This document shows positions 8,094 through 17,340 of a stretch of 64,000 bases of DNA, in pieces (position 1 is the first letter of the stretch; the number at the start of each line of letters is the position of its first letter). The DNA is from Streptomyces himalayensis subsp. himalayensis (GTDB lineage Bacteria; Actinomycetota; Actinomycetes; Streptomycetales; Streptomycetaceae). The position numbers and the translations under genes are program-made. The notes under the pieces were generated by a model. It was not told where the DNA came from. It was given only the letters and a program-made list of their open reading frames with translations, and did not search any database. The stretch covers positions 1 to 64,000 of the forward strand of contig NZ_JACEHE010000012.1 in assembly GCF_013778455.1 (NCBI RefSeq). The letters run 5' to 3'.

Positions 8094-9415
8094 GCAGCAC
8101 GCAGTCAGCTTCGGCCCGTGAGACCACCGAGGGCACCGTATACACGGTCACCGGCGGCGACTGGGACGAGGTCGTCCAGACCGCGGCCAAGGCCGACGAC
8201 GAGCGCCTCATCGTCAACATGGGTCCGCAGCACCCGTCCACCCACGGGGTGCTCCGCCTCATCCTGGAGATCGAGGGCGAGACGGTCACCGAGGCCCGCT
8301 GCGGCATCGGTTATCTGCACACGGGCATCGAGAAGAACCTCGAGTACCGCACGTGGACGCAGGGCACCACGTTCGTGACGCGCATGGACTACCTGACGCC
8401 GTTCTTCAACGAGACGGCGTACTGCCTCGCGGTAGAGAAGCTCCTCGGCATCGAGGACGACATCCCCGACCGGGCGACGATCATCCGGGTGCTCCTGATG
8501 GAGCTGAACCGGTTGTCCTCGCACCTGGTGTGCATCGCCACCGGCGGCATGGAACTCGGCGCCACCACGATCATGATCTATGGCTTCCGTGATCGTGAAC
8601 TCATTCTCGACATCTACGAGCTGATTACCGGCCTGCGGATGAACCACGCGTACATCCGGCCCGGCGGACTCGCCCAGGATCTGCCGCCCGGCGCGGTCGA
8701 CCAGATCCGCGAGTTCGTGAAGAAGATGAACAAGAACCTTCCCGAGTACGACAAGCTCGCCACCGGGAACCCCATCTTCAAGGGCCGTATGCAGGACATC
8801 GGCTATCTCGACCTCGCCGGCTGTATGGCGCTCGGCGCGACAGGACCGATTCTGCGCTCGGCCGGCCTCCCGCACGACCTGCGCAAGGCGCAGCCGTACT
8901 GCGGCTACGAGACGTACGACTTCGACATCCCGACCACCGACACCTGCGACGCCTACGGCCGCTTCCTCATCCGGCTCGAGGAGATGAGGCAGTCGCTGCG
9001 GATCGTCGAGCAGTGCCTGGACCGTCTGGAGCCCGGCCCGGTCATGGTCGCCGACAAGAAGATCGCCTGGCCCGCGCAGCTCGCGCTCGGCCCGGACGGT
9101 CTCGGTAACTCGCTCGACCACATCAAGAAGATCATGGGCACCTCCATGGAGGCCCTGATCCACCACTTCAAGCTGGTGACCGAGGGATTCCGGGTGCCGC
9201 CGGGCCAGACTTACGCGGCCGTCGAGTCGCCCAAGGGTGAACTCGGGGTGCACGTCGTGTCCGACGGCGGCACCCGCCCCTACCGGGTCCACTTCCGCGA
9301 TCCGTCGTTCACCAACCTGCAGTCCATGGCGGCGATGTGCGAGGGCGGCATGGTCGCCGACGTCATCGTCGCCGTCGCGTCCATCGACCCCGTGATGGGA
9401 GGCGTCGACCGGTGA
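8090..9415 (+). CDS. nuoD: NADH-quinone oxidoreductase subunit D (49-kDa type)
   Basis: This 441-residue subunit forms the quinone-binding cavity next to cluster N2. Visible family landmarks are NMGPQHPSTHGVLRL near residue 43, which carries the quinone-head His, then YLHTGIEKNLEYRTW, and PKGELGVHVVSDGGTRPYR near the C-terminus. Length matches the family. It overlaps both neighbours by 4 nt. This is the only nuoD in the window; the second nuo cluster has none in the part visible here. Confidence 0.97.
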   Translation: MSSTQSASARETTEGTVYTVTGGDWDEVVQTAAKADDERLIVNMGPQHPSTHGVLRLILEIEGETVTEARCGIGYLHTGIEKNLEYRTWTQGTTFVTRMDYLTPFFNETAYCLAVEKLLGIEDDIPDRATIIRVLLMELNRLSSHLVCIATGGMELGATTIMIYGFRDRELILDIYELITGLRMNHAYIRPGGLAQDLPPGAVDQIREFVKKMNKNLPEYDKLATGNPIFKGRMQDIGYLDLAGCMALGATGPILRSAGLPHDLRKAQPYCGYETYDFDIPTTDTCDAYGRFLIRLEEMRQSLRIVEQCLDRLEPGPVMVADKKIAWPAQLALGPDGLGNSLDHIKKIMGTSMEALIHHFKLVTEGFRVPPGQTYAAVESPKGELGVHVVSDGGTRPYRVHFRDPSFTNLQSMAAMCEGGMVADVIVAVASIDPVMGGVDR

Positions 9416-10272
9416 CCACCACCCCTTCCGAACAGGGCGTCAGCCTGGGCATGCCGCAGCTGCCCGCGCCCGACTACCCGGACGACGTCCGAGCCCGGCT
9501 CGAAGCGGACGCGCGCGAGATCATCGGCCGCTACCCGGACTCCCGCTCCGCGCTGCTCCCGCTGCTGCACCTGGTGCAGTCCGAGGAGGGGTACGTCACG
9601 CGCACCGGGATGCGGTTCTGCGCGGACATGCTCGGTCTGACCACGGCCGAGGTCACCGCGGTCGCCACCTTCTACACCATGTACCGGCGCAAGCCGAGCG
9701 GTGACTACCAGGTGGGCGTCTGCACCAACACCCTGTGCGCGGTCATGGGCGGCGACGCCATCTTCTCCGCCCTCCAGGAGCACCTGGGCGTCGGCAACGG
9801 CGAGACCACCGGCGACGGCAAGGTCACCCTGGAGCACATCGAGTGCAACGCGGCCTGCGACTTCGCGCCGGTCGTGATGGTCAACTGGGAGTTCTTCGAC
9901 AACCAGACCGTCGAGAGCGCCAGGCGGCTGGTCGACGATCTGCGCGCGGGTGCCGAGGTCCGGCCGACTCGCGGCGCGCCTCTGTGCACGTACAAGGAGA
10001 CCGCCCGCATCCTCGCCGGATTCCCCGACCCGCGGCCCGGCGCCGTCGACGCGAGCGGCAGCGCGGGCCCGGCCTCCCTGATCGGACTCCGCCTGGCCAA
10101 GGGCGAACAGCCCGAGCCGCGCATCGTGCACCCGCGCGGCGAGGAGATCAGGGGCGCGGCACCCCAGGACGAGCCGCCCGCCGAGCACCGCAGCTCGCAC
10201 GACGCGCCGCAGAAGACATCGGCATCCGACCCCGCGCACCCCGCGGGCCCGGTCACCGAGGAGGGGGAGTGA
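9412..10272 (+). CDS. nuoE: NADH-quinone oxidoreductase subunit E ([2Fe-2S] cluster N1a)
   Basis: This is a thioredoxin-fold subunit of the NADH-input module. The four [2Fe-2S] cysteines are in GVCTNTLCAVMGG and IECNAACDFAP. The helical N-terminal part (YPDSRSALLPLLHLVQSEEG) is typical. At 286 residues it is roughly 80-100 longer than the E. coli protein. The extra part is a C-terminal proline/acid-rich tail, as seen in actinobacterial homologues. The GTG start overlaps the nuoD stop by 4 nt, and the stop shares one base with nuoF. Confidence 0.95.
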   Translation: MTTTPSEQGVSLGMPQLPAPDYPDDVRARLEADAREIIGRYPDSRSALLPLLHLVQSEEGYVTRTGMRFCADMLGLTTAEVTAVATFYTMYRRKPSGDYQVGVCTNTLCAVMGGDAIFSALQEHLGVGNGETTGDGKVTLEHIECNAACDFAPVVMVNWEFFDNQTVESARRLVDDLRAGAEVRPTRGAPLCTYKETARILAGFPDPRPGAVDASGSAGPASLIGLRLAKGEQPEPRIVHPRGEEIRGAAPQDEPPAEHRSSHDAPQKTSASDPAHPAGPVTEEGE

Positions 10273-11648
10273 TGACCGTGTCCACCGAATTCGGGGGGAC
10301 CTCCCGGCCCGAGGCGGGCGGGGAGTCGAGCCCGGAGAAGCTGCTCGCTCCCGTGCTGTCGGCGTTCTGGGACGAGGACAGGTCCTGGACGCTGGAGGGT
10401 TACCGGCGGCACGAGGGATACGAGGGCCTGCGCAAGGCGCTCGCCATGTCGCCGGACGACGTTATCGCCTACGTCAAGGAGGCGGGCCTGCGCGGCCGCG
10501 GCGGCGCGGGCTTCCCCACGGGCATGAAGTGGCAGTTCATCCCGCAGGGCGACGGCAAGCCTCACTATCTTGTTGTCAACGCCGACGAGTCGGAGCCCGG
10601 GACGTGCAAGGACATCCCGCTCCTCTTCGCGAACCCGCATGCCCTCATCGAAGGGATCGTGATCGCGTGTCACGCGATCAGGTCGGAGCACGCCTTCATC
10701 TATCTGCGCGGCGAGGTCGTCCCCGTGCTCAGGCGGCTGCACGAGGCCGTCCGCGAGGCGTATGCGGCGGGCTACCTCGGCAAGAACGTGCTGGGCAGCG
10801 GACTCAACCTGGAACTCACCGTGCACGCGGGCGCGGGCGCGTACATCTGCGGTGAGGAGACCGCGCTGCTCGACTCGCTCGAAGGCCGCCGGGGCCAGCC
10901 GCGACTGCGTCCCCCCTTCCCTGCTGTCGCCGGCCTCTACGCGTGCCCCACTGTCGTGAACAACGTGGAGTCGATCGCGTCGGTTCCCGCGATTCTGCAC
11001 AAGGGCAAGGAATGGTTCAGGTCGATGGGCAGCGAGAAGTCCCCGGGCTTCACGCTCTACTCGCTCAGCGGCCATGTCGCCAACCCCGGCCAGTACGAGG
11101 CCCCGCTCGGCATCACGCTGCGTCAGCTGCTCGAGATGAGCGGCGGGATGAGGCCGGGACACCGGCTGAAGTTCTGGACCCCGGGCGGCTCCTCGACCCC
11201 GATGCTCACCGAGGAGCACCTCGACGTCCCGCTCGACTACGAGGGCGTGGGCGCCGCCGGTTCCATGCTCGGCACGAAGGCGCTGCAGTGCTTCGACGAG
11301 ACGACCTGCGTCGTACGGGCCGTCACCCGCTGGACCGAGTTCTACGCCCATGAGTCCTGCGGCAAGTGCACGCCCTGCCGTGAAGGGACGTACTGGCTGG
11401 TGCAGTTGCTGCGCGACATCGAGGCCGGCAAGGGCGCGATGAGCGACCTCGACAAGCTCGCGGACATCGCCGACAACATCAACGGCAAGTCCTTCTGCGC
11501 GCTCGGCGACGGCGCGGCCTCGCCGATCTTCTCCTCGCTCAAGTACTTCCGCGAGGAGTACGCGCAGCACATCACGGGCGGGGGCTGCCCCTTCGACCCG
11601 GCCAAGTCCACGGCTTGGGCCGACCACCGTACGGAGGTGAACGCATGA
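10272..11648 (+). CDS. nuoF: NADH-quinone oxidoreductase subunit F (NADH/FMN site)
   Basis: This 458-residue subunit binds NADH and FMN and carries [4Fe-4S] cluster N3. The FMN/NADH glycine-rich loop GRGGAGFPTGMKW lies near residue 75, and NADESEPGTCKD near 105. Cluster N3 cysteines are in HESCGKCTPCREG plus a later Cys in KSFCALGDGA. The ATG at 10272 is preceded by a strong GGGGGAG. It overlaps nuoG by 4 nt. NuoE, F and G together form the NADH dehydrogenase module. Confidence 0.97.
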   Translation: MTVSTEFGGTSRPEAGGESSPEKLLAPVLSAFWDEDRSWTLEGYRRHEGYEGLRKALAMSPDDVIAYVKEAGLRGRGGAGFPTGMKWQFIPQGDGKPHYLVVNADESEPGTCKDIPLLFANPHALIEGIVIACHAIRSEHAFIYLRGEVVPVLRRLHEAVREAYAAGYLGKNVLGSGLNLELTVHAGAGAYICGEETALLDSLEGRRGQPRLRPPFPAVAGLYACPTVVNNVESIASVPAILHKGKEWFRSMGSEKSPGFTLYSLSGHVANPGQYEAPLGITLRQLLEMSGGMRPGHRLKFWTPGGSSTPMLTEEHLDVPLDYEGVGAAGSMLGTKALQCFDETTCVVRAVTRWTEFYAHESCGKCTPCREGTYWLVQLLRDIEAGKGAMSDLDKLADIADNINGKSFCALGDGAASPIFSSLKYFREEYAQHITGGGCPFDPAKSTAWADHRTEVNA

Positions 11649-14155
11649 CCATCGCCACAAGCGCTCCCTCCGGGGGCGGCGAGGCCGCGGTGCCGCGCGA
11701 GGACCTCGTATCGCTGACGATCGACGGCATCGAGATCAGCGTGCCCAAGGGCACCCTGGTCATCCGGGCCGCCGAGATGCTCGGCATCGAGATCCCGCGG
11801 TTCTGCGACCACCCGCTGCTCGACCCGGCCGGTGCCTGCCGACAGTGCATCGTCGAGGTCGAGGGCCAGCGCAAGCCCATGGCGTCCTGCACCATCACCT
11901 GCACGGACGGCATGGTCGTGAAGACCCAGCTGACCTCGCCGGTCGCCGAGAAGGCGCAGCGCGGTGTGATGGAGCTGCTGCTCATCAACCACCCGCTGGA
12001 CTGCCCGGTCTGCGACAAGGGCGGCGAGTGCCCGCTGCAGAACCAGGCGATGTCGGTCGGCGACCCGGACACCCGTTTCGAGGGCAAGAAGCGGACGTTC
12101 GCCAAGCCCGTGCCCATCTCGACGCAGGTGCTGCTCGACCGCGAGCGGTGCGTGCTGTGCGCGCGCTGCACCCGCTTCTCCAACCAGGTCGCAGGCGACC
12201 CGATGATCGAGCTGCTCGAGCGGGGAGCACTGCAGCAGGTCGGTACGGGAGAGGGCGACCCCTTCGAGTCGTACTTCTCCGGGAACACCATCCAGATCTG
12301 CCCGGTGGGGGCGCTCACTTCGGCGGCGTACCGCTTCCGCGCCCGGCCCTTCGACCTCGTGTCCAGCCCGACCGTGTGCGAGCACTGCTCCGGCGGTTGC
12401 GCGACGCGTACCGACCACCGGCGCGGCAAGGTCATGCGGCGGCTCGCCGCCAACGACCCCGAAGTCAACGAGGAGTGGATCTGCGACAAGGGCCGGTTCG
12501 GGTTCCGGTACGCGCAGCTGTCCGACCGGATCGAATACCCCCTCGTCAGGAACGCCGAGAGTGGTGACCTGGAGCCGGCCAGCTGGCCGGAGGCCCTGGA
12601 GGCGGCGGCCCGCGGGCTGACCGGGGCGCGCGGCAGGACCGGCGTGCTGACCGGCGGCCGACTGACCGTCGAGGACGCCTACGCCTACAGCAAGTTCGCG
12701 CGCGTGGCGCTCGACACCAACGACATCGACTTCCGCGCGCGCGTGCACAGCAGCGAGGAGGCAGACTTCCTGGCCTCACGGGTCGCCGGGCGCGGCAGGG
12801 ACCTCGACGGCACGGGCGTGACGTACTCGGCGCTGGAGAAGGCACCCGCCGTGCTGCTCGCCGGAATCGAGGCGGAGGAGGAGGCTCCCGGCGTCTTCCT
12901 CCGGCTGCGCAAGGCCTGGCGGAAGCACGGACAGCGCACCTTCGCGCTCGCCTCGTACGCCACACGCGGCCTGGAGAAGGCCGGCGGCATGCTGCTGCCC
13001 GCGGCGCCGGGCACCGAGACCGAGTGGCTGGACGCGCTCGCGAGCGGGGTCGGTCTGGAAGGCGACGGGGCGAAGGCCTCCGAGGCGCTGCGCGCGGAGG
13101 GTTCCGTCATCGTCGTCGGTGAGCGGCTCGCCGCTGTGAAGGGCGGGCTGACCGCCGCCGTACGGGCGGCGACGGCGACCGGCGCACGGCTGGTGTGGAT
13201 CCCGCGCAGGGCCGGTGAGCGCGGCGCGATTGAGGCGGGTGCGCTGCCGTCGCTGCTGCCGGGCGGGCGTCCGGCGACCGACCCGCGCGCGCGGGACGAG
13301 GTCGCGGCCGCCTGGGGGCTCGCGGAGCTTCCGCACCGCTACGGACGCGACACCGGGCAGATCGTCGACGCGGCCGCAACGGGCGAGCTCGGTGCGCTGC
13401 TCGTCGCGGGCGTCGAGGTCGCCGATCTTCCCGATCCGGCACGCGCGCGTGAAGCACTTCACGAGGTGGGCTTCCTCATCTCGCTGGAGCAGCGCCCGAG
13501 CGAGGTCACGGAACGGGCCGACGTCGTCCTCCCGGTGGCCGCAGTCGCCGAGAAGGCGGGCACCTTCCTCAACTGGGAAGGCCGGGCACGGCCGTTCGAG
13601 GCCGCGCTCAAGCCGGACCACATGACGCGCCGCCTGGCCCCCACCGACGCACGCGTGCTGCAGATGCTGGCGGACGCGATGGACGTCCACCTGGGTCTGC
13701 CCGATCTGCGTGCGGCACGTGTCGAGCTGGACCGGCTCGGCACCTGGGACGGGCCGCGGGCGACCGAGCCCCTCGAGACGGCGGTGCCCCTGCCCAGGCC
13801 CGGCGCCGGAGAGGCCGTACTCGCCGGCCACCGGCTGCTGCTCGACCTGGGCCGCCTCCAGGAGGGCGACGAGGCGCTCGCCGGAACCCGGCACGCGGCC
13901 GTGGCCCGGCTCTCCGCCGCCACCGCGGCCGAGGCGGGCGTCAAGGACGGAGACGTCCTGGCCGTCACGGGAGACGCGGGCACCGCGGAACTCCCGCTGC
14001 AGATCACGGAGATGCCCGACCGCGTGGTGTGGCTCCCGCTGAACTCCACCGGGACAGGCGTCGCCTCGGACACGGGGGCGCGGCCCGGCGAACTCGTCCG
14101 TATCGGCCCGGCGATGGAGCCGAAGGCCTCTTCTGTCACGGAGGTGACGTCATGA
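11645..14155 (+). CDS. nuoG: NADH-quinone oxidoreductase subunit G (multi-cluster electron wire)
   Basis: This 836-residue subunit of the NADH module starts with a ferredoxin-like domain (CDHPLLDPAGACRQC, then ASCTITC; cluster N1b). It continues with the His/Cys cluster N5 site (HPLDCPVCDKGGECPLQ) and cluster N4 (RCVLCARCTRFS plus ICPVGALT). A fourth site, CEHCSGGC with a later Cys in EEWICDKG, matches the N7 cluster found only in some bacteria. The C-terminal 500 residues are a degenerate molybdopterin-oxidoreductase fold with low conservation, which is normal for this family. Confidence 0.96.
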   Translation: MTIATSAPSGGGEAAVPREDLVSLTIDGIEISVPKGTLVIRAAEMLGIEIPRFCDHPLLDPAGACRQCIVEVEGQRKPMASCTITCTDGMVVKTQLTSPVAEKAQRGVMELLLINHPLDCPVCDKGGECPLQNQAMSVGDPDTRFEGKKRTFAKPVPISTQVLLDRERCVLCARCTRFSNQVAGDPMIELLERGALQQVGTGEGDPFESYFSGNTIQICPVGALTSAAYRFRARPFDLVSSPTVCEHCSGGCATRTDHRRGKVMRRLAANDPEVNEEWICDKGRFGFRYAQLSDRIEYPLVRNAESGDLEPASWPEALEAAARGLTGARGRTGVLTGGRLTVEDAYAYSKFARVALDTNDIDFRARVHSSEEADFLASRVAGRGRDLDGTGVTYSALEKAPAVLLAGIEAEEEAPGVFLRLRKAWRKHGQRTFALASYATRGLEKAGGMLLPAAPGTETEWLDALASGVGLEGDGAKASEALRAEGSVIVVGERLAAVKGGLTAAVRAATATGARLVWIPRRAGERGAIEAGALPSLLPGGRPATDPRARDEVAAAWGLAELPHRYGRDTGQIVDAAATGELGALLVAGVEVADLPDPARAREALHEVGFLISLEQRPSEVTERADVVLPVAAVAEKAGTFLNWEGRARPFEAALKPDHMTRRLAPTDARVLQMLADAMDVHLGLPDLRAARVELDRLGTWDGPRATEPLETAVPLPRPGAGEAVLAGHRLLLDLGRLQEGDEALAGTRHAAVARLSAATAAEAGVKDGDVLAVTGDAGTAELPLQITEMPDRVVWLPLNSTGTGVASDTGARPGELVRIGPAMEPKASSVTEVTS

Positions 14156-15540
14156 CGCCGCAGGCCCTGGCGCCAGGGGCGCTGACGCCGTTCGCGGCGG
14201 AGGACCTGTCGATGTTCGGCACCGATCCCTGGTGGCTGGTCGCGATCAAGGCGGTCTTCTGCTTCGCCTTCCTGATGGTGACGGTGCTCTTCTCCATCGT
14301 GTGGGAGCGCAAGGTCGTCGCCTGGATGCAGCTGCGCATCGGCCCCAACCGGCACGGCCCCTGGGGCATGCTCCAGTCGCTCGCCGACGGCATCAAGCTG
14401 ATGCTCAAGGAAGACGTGATCGTCAAGCGCGCGGACAAGGCCGTCTACATCCTTGCCCCGATCGTCGCGGCGATCCCGGCCTTCATGGCGATCGCGGTGA
14501 TCCCCTTCGGGCCGGCGGGCAACGAGATCTCGATCTTCGGCCACCGCACCGCGATGCAGCTCACCGACCTGCCGATCGCAATGCTCTACATCCTTGCGGT
14601 CGCCTCCGTCGGCATCTACGGAATCGTGCTGGCGGGCTGGAGCTCCGGATCCACGTATCCGCTGCTCGGGGGCCTGCGCTCCTGCGCGCAGATGATCTCG
14701 TACGAGATCGCGATGGGCGCCGCCTTCGCCTCGGTGTTCCTGTACTCCGGGTCGATGTCGACCTCGGCGATCGTCGAGTCGCAGCAGGACCGCTGGTACA
14801 TCCTGCTGCTGCCGGTGTCGTTCCTCGTCTACATCGTCACGATGGTCGGCGAGACCAACCGGGCGCCGTTCGACATGCCGGAGTCCGAGGGTGACCTGGT
14901 CGGCGGCTTCAACACCGAGTACTCGTCGATCAAGTTCGCGATGTTCATGCTCGCCGAGTACGTGAACATGGTGACGGTCTCGGCGGTGTCGGTGACGCTC
15001 TTCCTCGGCGGCTGGCGGGCGCCGTGGCCGGTCTCCACCTTCTGGGAGGGCGCGAACCACGGCTGGTGGCCGATGCTCTGGTTCGTCGTCAAGGTCCAGC
15101 TGCTGCTGTTCTTCTTCATCTGGCTGCGCGGCACCCTGCCCCGCGTCCGCTACGACCAGCTGATGAAGCTCGGCTGGAAGGTGCTCATCCCCGTCTCGGT
15201 GGTCTGGCTGATGCTCGTGGCGACCGTCCGGGCGCTGCGGAACGCGAACTACGCCGTCAGCGACATCGCTCTCTACGTCGGCGCAGGCGTCCTCGCCGTC
15301 CTGCTGCTGTCCTTCGTCGTCGACATGTTCCGCGCCAGGCAGCCCGCCGAGGAGGCACGCGAGAAGCCCGCGGCCTTCGACCCGATGGCGGGCGGATTCC
15401 CCGTGCCGCCGCTGCCTGGGCAGACGCTTCCGCCGGTGCCGAGGCGGCGCCCGCGACGGGAGCGGGAGCTCATTGTCAGTGGCGGCCCGGATACTCCAAG
15501 TGACGGACCTACGGATGGAAAGGAGGCGTCCGATGGCTGA
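14152..15540 (+). CDS. nuoH: NADH-quinone oxidoreductase subunit H
   Basis: This 462-residue, roughly eight-helix membrane subunit lies at the foot of the quinone tunnel. Signature stretches are WERKVVAWMQLRIGPNRHGP (about residue 52), ETNRAPFDMPESEGDLVGGFNTEYS in the cytoplasmic loop with its acidic residues, and WLRGTLPRVRYDQLMKLGWK near the end. A hydrophilic C-terminal tail of about 60 residues (AEEAREKPAAFDP onward, Pro/Arg-rich) exceeds E. coli NuoH. It overlaps nuoG by 4 nt and nuoI by 8 nt. Confidence 0.97.
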   Translation: MTPQALAPGALTPFAAEDLSMFGTDPWWLVAIKAVFCFAFLMVTVLFSIVWERKVVAWMQLRIGPNRHGPWGMLQSLADGIKLMLKEDVIVKRADKAVYILAPIVAAIPAFMAIAVIPFGPAGNEISIFGHRTAMQLTDLPIAMLYILAVASVGIYGIVLAGWSSGSTYPLLGGLRSCAQMISYEIAMGAAFASVFLYSGSMSTSAIVESQQDRWYILLLPVSFLVYIVTMVGETNRAPFDMPESEGDLVGGFNTEYSSIKFAMFMLAEYVNMVTVSAVSVTLFLGGWRAPWPVSTFWEGANHGWWPMLWFVVKVQLLLFFFIWLRGTLPRVRYDQLMKLGWKVLIPVSVVWLMLVATVRALRNANYAVSDIALYVGAGVLAVLLLSFVVDMFRARQPAEEAREKPAAFDPMAGGFPVPPLPGQTLPPVPRRRPRRERELIVSGGPDTPSDGPTDGKEASDG

Positions 15541-16219
15541 GGAGCCCAAGGAGCCCGGGAAGTCCGGCGAGACCGACCAGGGGTTCCAGAACCCGGTGGC
15601 CGGCTTCGGCGTGACCTTCAAGGCCATGTTCAAGAAGCGGCTCACCGAGCAGTACCCGGAGCAGAAGAAGACCACCGCTCCTCGCTTCCACGGACGGCAC
15701 CAGCTCAACCGCCATCCGGACGGCCTGGAGAAGTGCATCGGCTGCGAGCTCTGCGCGTGGGCCTGTCCCGCGGACGCCATCTACGTGGAGGGCGCGGACA
15801 ACACGGACGAGGAACGCTACTCGCCCGGCGAGCGGTACGGCCGCGTCTACCAGATCAACTACGCCCGCTGCATCTTCTGCGGTCTGTGCATCGAGGCGTG
15901 CCCCACACGCGCGTTGACGATGACCAACGAGTTCGAGCTGGCCGACTCGAGCCGCGAGAACCTCATCTACACCAAGGAACAGCTGCTCGCCGGCCTCCAG
16001 GAAGACATGGTCGACACGCCGCACGCGATCTACCCGGGCATGGACGAGCAGGACTACTACCGGGGCCTCGTGACGGAAGCGGCGCCGGGGACGGTCCAGC
16101 AGGTCGCGGTCTCCAAGGGGGAGCTGCATCAAACAGCAGGCCCTTCGGGCGCGGCCCAAGAGGCATCCTCGGACTTCGGCCCTGACGAGCCCGCCTCGAA
16201 GAAGGTGATCGGCCGATGA
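15533..16219 (+). CDS. nuoI: NADH-quinone oxidoreductase subunit I (two [4Fe-4S] clusters)
   Basis: This 228-residue ferredoxin-like subunit carries clusters N6a and N6b in CIGCELCAWACPADAI and CIFCGLCIEACPTRAL. It passes electrons from the NuoG side to NuoB. The start ATG at 15533 has a very strong AAGGAGG 8 nt upstream, so the longer in-frame start at 15473 is rejected. The N-terminal 25 residues are charged, and the C-terminal 50 form an extension ending at the nuoJ overlap. Confidence 0.97.
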   Translation: MAEEPKEPGKSGETDQGFQNPVAGFGVTFKAMFKKRLTEQYPEQKKTTAPRFHGRHQLNRHPDGLEKCIGCELCAWACPADAIYVEGADNTDEERYSPGERYGRVYQINYARCIFCGLCIEACPTRALTMTNEFELADSSRENLIYTKEQLLAGLQEDMVDTPHAIYPGMDEQDYYRGLVTEAAPGTVQQVAVSKGELHQTAGPSGAAQEASSDFGPDEPASKKVIGR

Positions 16220-17031
16220 CACAGCTCGCCGCCTACACCACCTCGACCGGCGAGGCCTTCCAGTTCTGGGTGCTCGGGACGGTCGCCGTGATCGGCGCCC
16301 TGTGCACCGTGCTCATGAAGAAGGCCGTGCACAGCGCGCTGTGCCTGGCCGGAACCATGATCGTCCTGGCGGTCTTCTATCTCGCCAACGGTGCCTACTT
16401 CCTGGGCATCGTGCAGATCGTCGTCTACACCGGCGCGATCATGATGCTGTTCCTCTTCGTGGTCATGCTCGTCGGCGTCACCGCGGCGGACTCGCTGAGG
16501 GAGACCATCAAGGGCCAGCGCTGGCTGGCCGCCCTGTGCGGGCTCGGCTTCGCGGTGCTGCTGATCGGCGGCATCGGCAACGCCTCGCTGAAGGAGTTCA
16601 ATGGCCTCGGACAGGCCAACTCCGCCGGTAACGTACAGGGCCTCGCGGAGCTCCTCTTCACCAAGTACGTCTTCGCCTTCGAGCTCACCGGCGCGCTGCT
16701 GATCACCGCCGCGGTCGGCGCGATGGTGCTCACGCACCGCGAGCGCACCGAGCGCGCCAAAACCCAGCGCGAGCTGTCCGAGCAGCGTGTGCGCGAGGGC
16801 AAGCACCTGCCGCCGCTGCCCGCCCCCGGCGTCTACGCCCGGCACAACGCGGTCGACATCGCGGGCCTGCTCCCGGACGGCACCCCGTCCGAGCTCACCG
16901 TCAACAAGACGCTGCGCTCCCGGGGCCAGATCCGCGACGTCTCCAAGGACGCACTGAACGATCTGAAGGCGCTCGAGCAGCGCGCGGAGGACCGCCTTGA
17001 ACGGCCGCGGCCCGAGGAGGCATCGAAGTGA
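16216..17031 (+). CDS. nuoJ: NADH-quinone oxidoreductase subunit J
   Basis: This 271-residue membrane subunit has five hydrophobic helices in the first 175 residues. One contains the conserved YLANGAYFLGIVQIVVYTGAI segment, where the pi-bulge helix sits in solved complexes. A charged C-terminal tail of about 95 residues (from HRERTERAKTQRELSEQ) is longer than in E. coli and typical of actinobacteria. It overlaps nuoI and nuoK by 4 nt each. Confidence 0.95.
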   Translation: MTQLAAYTTSTGEAFQFWVLGTVAVIGALCTVLMKKAVHSALCLAGTMIVLAVFYLANGAYFLGIVQIVVYTGAIMMLFLFVVMLVGVTAADSLRETIKGQRWLAALCGLGFAVLLIGGIGNASLKEFNGLGQANSAGNVQGLAELLFTKYVFAFELTGALLITAAVGAMVLTHRERTERAKTQRELSEQRVREGKHLPPLPAPGVYARHNAVDIAGLLPDGTPSELTVNKTLRSRGQIRDVSKDALNDLKALEQRAEDRLERPRPEEASK

Positions 17032-17327
17032 ACGCGGTCAACTACGTCTATCTCGCCGCCCTGTTGTTCGCGATCGGCGCCACCGGCGTGCTCATCAGGC
17101 GGAACGCGATCGTCGTGTTCATGTGCATCGAGCTCATGCTCAACGCCTGCAACCTCGCGCTCGTCGCCTTCTCCCGGATGCACGGCAATCTCGACGGCCA
17201 GATCATCGCCTTCTTCACGATGGTCGTCGCCGCCGCGGAGGTCGTGGTCGGGCTCGCGATCATCGTGTTGCTGTTCCGTTCCCGCCACTCGGCCTCGGTC
17301 GACGACGCCAGCCTGATGAAGCTGTAA
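17028..17327 (+). CDS. nuoK: NADH-quinone oxidoreductase subunit K
   Basis: This 99-residue, three-helix subunit is related to MrpC. The conserved membrane glutamates are in VFMCIELMLNACNLA (helix 2) and AAAEVVVGLAIIVLLFR (helix 3). They belong to the proton-conducting axis of the membrane arm. Length and the 4-nt overlap with nuoJ are standard. Confidence 0.97.
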   Translation: MNAVNYVYLAALLFAIGATGVLIRRNAIVVFMCIELMLNACNLALVAFSRMHGNLDGQIIAFFTMVVAAAEVVVGLAIIVLLFRSRHSASVDDASLMKL

Positions 17328-17340
17328 GGGGTCGCTGAAC

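Noticed and set aside
9705..11660. Very long open frame on the minus strand opposite nuoE-nuoF (651 codons), and similar long frames opposite or out of frame with nuoC-N, recQ, korA and the kinases
   Set aside because: High-GC codon bias creates long antisense and out-of-phase frames. The sense genes are certain, and the shadow translations are rich in Arg/Ala/Gly without family motifs.
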